From assembly GCA_002842735.1 (NCBI GenBank), contig PHEB01000005.1, positions 62,001 through 126,000 of the forward strand: 64,000 nt of DNA. The letters run 5' to 3'. Shown here in pieces: positions 62,369-64,000 of the stretch. The DNA comes from Alphaproteobacteria bacterium HGW-Alphaproteobacteria-7. Lineage in GTDB: Bacteria; Pseudomonadota; Alphaproteobacteria; Sphingomonadales; Sphingomonadaceae. A program made the position numbers and the translations under genes. Within the stretch, counting starts at the first letter, position 1; each line of letters opens with the position of its first letter. The notes under the pieces were generated by a model. It was not told the origin of the DNA and searched no databases. It worked only from the letters and a program-made list of their open reading frames with translations.

Positions 62369-64000
62369 ATGACCAAGACACTTTGCCGCCGCGCGTTGCT
62401 GCTTGCCGGATGCGCCGGAATTGCCACCTTTGCCGCACCTGCCCACGCGCAGGATATGGCCGCAGATTCTGCCAGCGTCAGCGATCAGGCCGAAGAAGGC
62501 GTGATCATCGTCACCGCCCGTCGGCGCGAGGAACGCCTCATCGATGTGCCGCTGTCGATCACGGCGCTGAGCGGGGAATCGCTGGAGCAACAAGGCATTC
62601 AGGATCTCACCCAGATCGGCCAGCAAGTGCCCAATATCACGCTTGAGGTCAGCCGCGGCACAAACACCACGCTCACCGCCTTTATTCGCGGCGTGGGTCA
62701 GCAGGATCCGGTCGCCGGATTCGAAGCGGGCGTCGGGCTGTATGTCGATGATGTTTACCTCAACCGCCCGCAGGCTGCCGTGCTCGACATCTATGACGTC
62801 GAACGCATCGAAGTTTTGCGTGGGCCGCAGGGCACGCTTTACGGCCGCAATACCATCGGCGGCGCGATCAAATATGTCACCGCCGAATTGCCCGATGATA
62901 CCAGCGTGAAGATTCGCGGCACCTATGGGTCGTATGATCAAGCTGATCTGATCATCACCGCCTCCACCCCGATCACGGACAACCTCAAGATCGGCGCGAG
63001 CGGCGCACGGCTGTCGCGCGGAGGGTTTGGCGACAACCTCACGCTCGGCACCGAAAATTACAACAAGGACGTGTGGGCCGCACGCGGCACCATCGAATTC
63101 GATAACGGCCCGGTGTTCATCCGCCTGTCGGGCGATTATGTGAAGGACAACAGCGAAGCCCGCCAGGGCCACCGCCTGATCCCCGGCCTGCTGAGCGGCG
63201 CACCCGTGCTGGACGATGTGTTTGATACCCGCGCTGGCCTCAATATCGTCGATCAAGAAGTCGAAGCTTACGGCGGCGCGATCAACATCGCGGTCGAAGT
63301 CAGCGACACGATCACGCTCAAATCGATAACCGGCTACCGCGAGGACAAGTCAACCACGCCGATCGATTTTGACTCTCTGCCCGCGGTCGATGTGGATGTG
63401 CCAGCACGCTACGAGAACGAACAGTTCAGCCAGGAATTTCAGCTGCTTTATGAAAGCGACAAGCTGTCCGGCGTGTTGGGCGTTTACTATCTCGACGCCA
63501 ACGCCTTCACCGCATTTGATGTGGCACTGTTCACCACCGTGGCCGGATTAACTGCGCAGACGCTGGGCGATGTCGATACCAAGACCTGGTCGGTATTTGG
63601 CGATTTCACCTATGACCTGACTGACACGATCAGCGTGTCACTGGGCGGGCGTTACACCAATGACAAGCGCAGCAGCCAGGTGCTTCGCACCACCTTCCTC
63701 GGCGGGTTTTCCGACCTGTTTGGCGGGGCAGGGTTCCCGATTGCGGTGACCAGCGATTTCGAAGGCAGCCGGACCTTCAAGGATTTCAACCCGCGCGCTT
63801 CGATCAGTTGGCAGCCCAATGCCGATCACAACCTCTATTTCACCTATTCGCAAGGGTTCAAGGGCGGCGGGTTCGACCCGCGCGGCCAGACCACGGCCTG
63901 CCGTAACAGCGCTGGCGGGGCCTGCACCGAGCAGGAGGTGTTCGATTTCATGGGCTTCGAGCCGGAAACGGTCGACAGCTTTGAATTGGGCTGGAAGGCT
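62369..64000 (+). CDS. TonB-dependent receptor, C-terminus outside the window
   Basis: The frame is open for 544 codons to the window edge, so the end is missing. A signal peptide (about 1-27, AHA-QD) is followed by a TonB-box-like segment (EGVIIVTARRREE), the plug domain (about 45-160, with VLRGPQGTLYGRNTIGG) and the beginning of the 22-stranded barrel (strands with SLGGRYTNDKR, LYFTYSQGFKGGG). The receptor takes up large ligands such as siderophores or glycans across the outer membrane. The substrate is unknown; the dioxygenase and TetR nearby favour iron or an aromatic ligand. Confidence 0.93.
   Translation, partial: MTKTLCRRALLLAGCAGIATFAAPAHAQDMAADSASVSDQAEEGVIIVTARRREERLIDVPLSITALSGESLEQQGIQDLTQIGQQVPNITLEVSRGTNTTLTAFIRGVGQQDPVAGFEAGVGLYVDDVYLNRPQAAVLDIYDVERIEVLRGPQGTLYGRNTIGGAIKYVTAELPDDTSVKIRGTYGSYDQADLIITASTPITDNLKIGASGARLSRGGFGDNLTLGTENYNKDVWAARGTIEFDNGPVFIRLSGDYVKDNSEARQGHRLIPGLLSGAPVLDDVFDTRAGLNIVDQEVEAYGGAINIAVEVSDTITLKSITGYREDKSTTPIDFDSLPAVDVDVPARYENEQFSQEFQLLYESDKLSGVLGVYYLDANAFTAFDVALFTTVAGLTAQTLGDVDTKTWSVFGDFTYDLTDTISVSLGGRYTNDKRSSQVLRTTFLGGFSDLFGGAGFPIAVTSDFEGSRTFKDFNPRASISWQPNADHNLYFTYSQGFKGGGFDPRGQTTACRNSAGGACTEQEVFDFMGFEPETVDSFELGWKA

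Overview
The window reads as a stretch of chromosome from a GC-rich alphaproteobacterium of the order Sphingomonadales, most likely an Erythrobacteraceae member (Erythrobacter, Porphyrobacter or Altererythrobacter type). The evidence is alphaproteobacterial marker genes (chpT, an ATP12-type F1 assembly chaperone, rpoH with an RpoH box, a DUF3297 protein), gene content typical of the group, and pervasive ATGA start/stop overlaps. No phage, integrase, transposase or CRISPR array is visible. Almost everything is core or shell gene content, but small dispersed palindromic elements have invaded it, and a perfect 16-bp parS-like site suggests the window may lie on the origin side of the chromosome.

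Layout. 1-6850 (minus): a TVP38-type membrane protein cut by the window edge, a broken FAD/NAD oxidoreductase, trmL, then a gat operon (FKBP isomerase, gatC, gatA, two small membrane-protein genes, gatB), with rpsU upstream. 7090-10325 (plus): five genes with start/stop overlaps (crcB, rluC-like, HAD phosphatase, small membrane protein, ATP12 chaperone). 10329-13880 (minus): a complete Mla/MCE lipid-transport operon. 14008-18028 (plus): valS, enlarged by two in-frame repeat insertions and a compositionally odd segment, then queE with a third in-frame insertion. 18132-24863 (minus): HerA-like ATPase, TIGR02186/TauE pair, an NfrB-like glycosyltransferase with a partner resembling an outer-membrane protein, and a glyoxalase. 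25050-29729 (plus): SIMPL protein, metallophosphatase, ugd, membrane-anchored glutamate-synthase-like protein. 29763-33243 (minus): AhpD-like protein, rnpB (RNase P RNA), aquaporin, AmpD-like amidase, chpT, JAMM peptidase.

33260-40450 (plus): rluD, rpoH, a parS-like site, UbiH-type monooxygenase, mtgA, a cation-efflux protein, then an ECF sigma factor, its anti-sigma factor and a secreted fasciclin protein, which recalls mycobacterial SigK-RskA-MPT70/83. 40702-46346: the protein quality-control genes clpX, clpP and tig (minus), interrupted by a secreted amidase gene on the other strand, then tRNA-Leu. 46483-48776: DUF3297, der, DUF2721. 48845-51905 (minus): a small exported protein, bfr and bfd with a Fur-type box, and a DUF418 membrane protein. 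52036-56066: two SPOR-domain proteins flanking a ParA-like ATPase and a ribbon-helix-helix-like protein. 56236-58487 (minus): pyrB and a pyrC-like gene lacking its metal-binding HxH motif. 58609-64000: sppA, tRNA-Val, a PiuC-type dioxygenase, a TetR regulator, and a TonB-dependent receptor that runs off the window.

No gene-free stretch exceeds about 300 bases. The most unusual signals are the two repeat families (about 80 bp and about 130 bp) that sit inside valS and queE without breaking the reading frame, the AT-richer segments in the gat operon and in valS, and the ParA/SPOR and sigma/anti-sigma/fasciclin loci.
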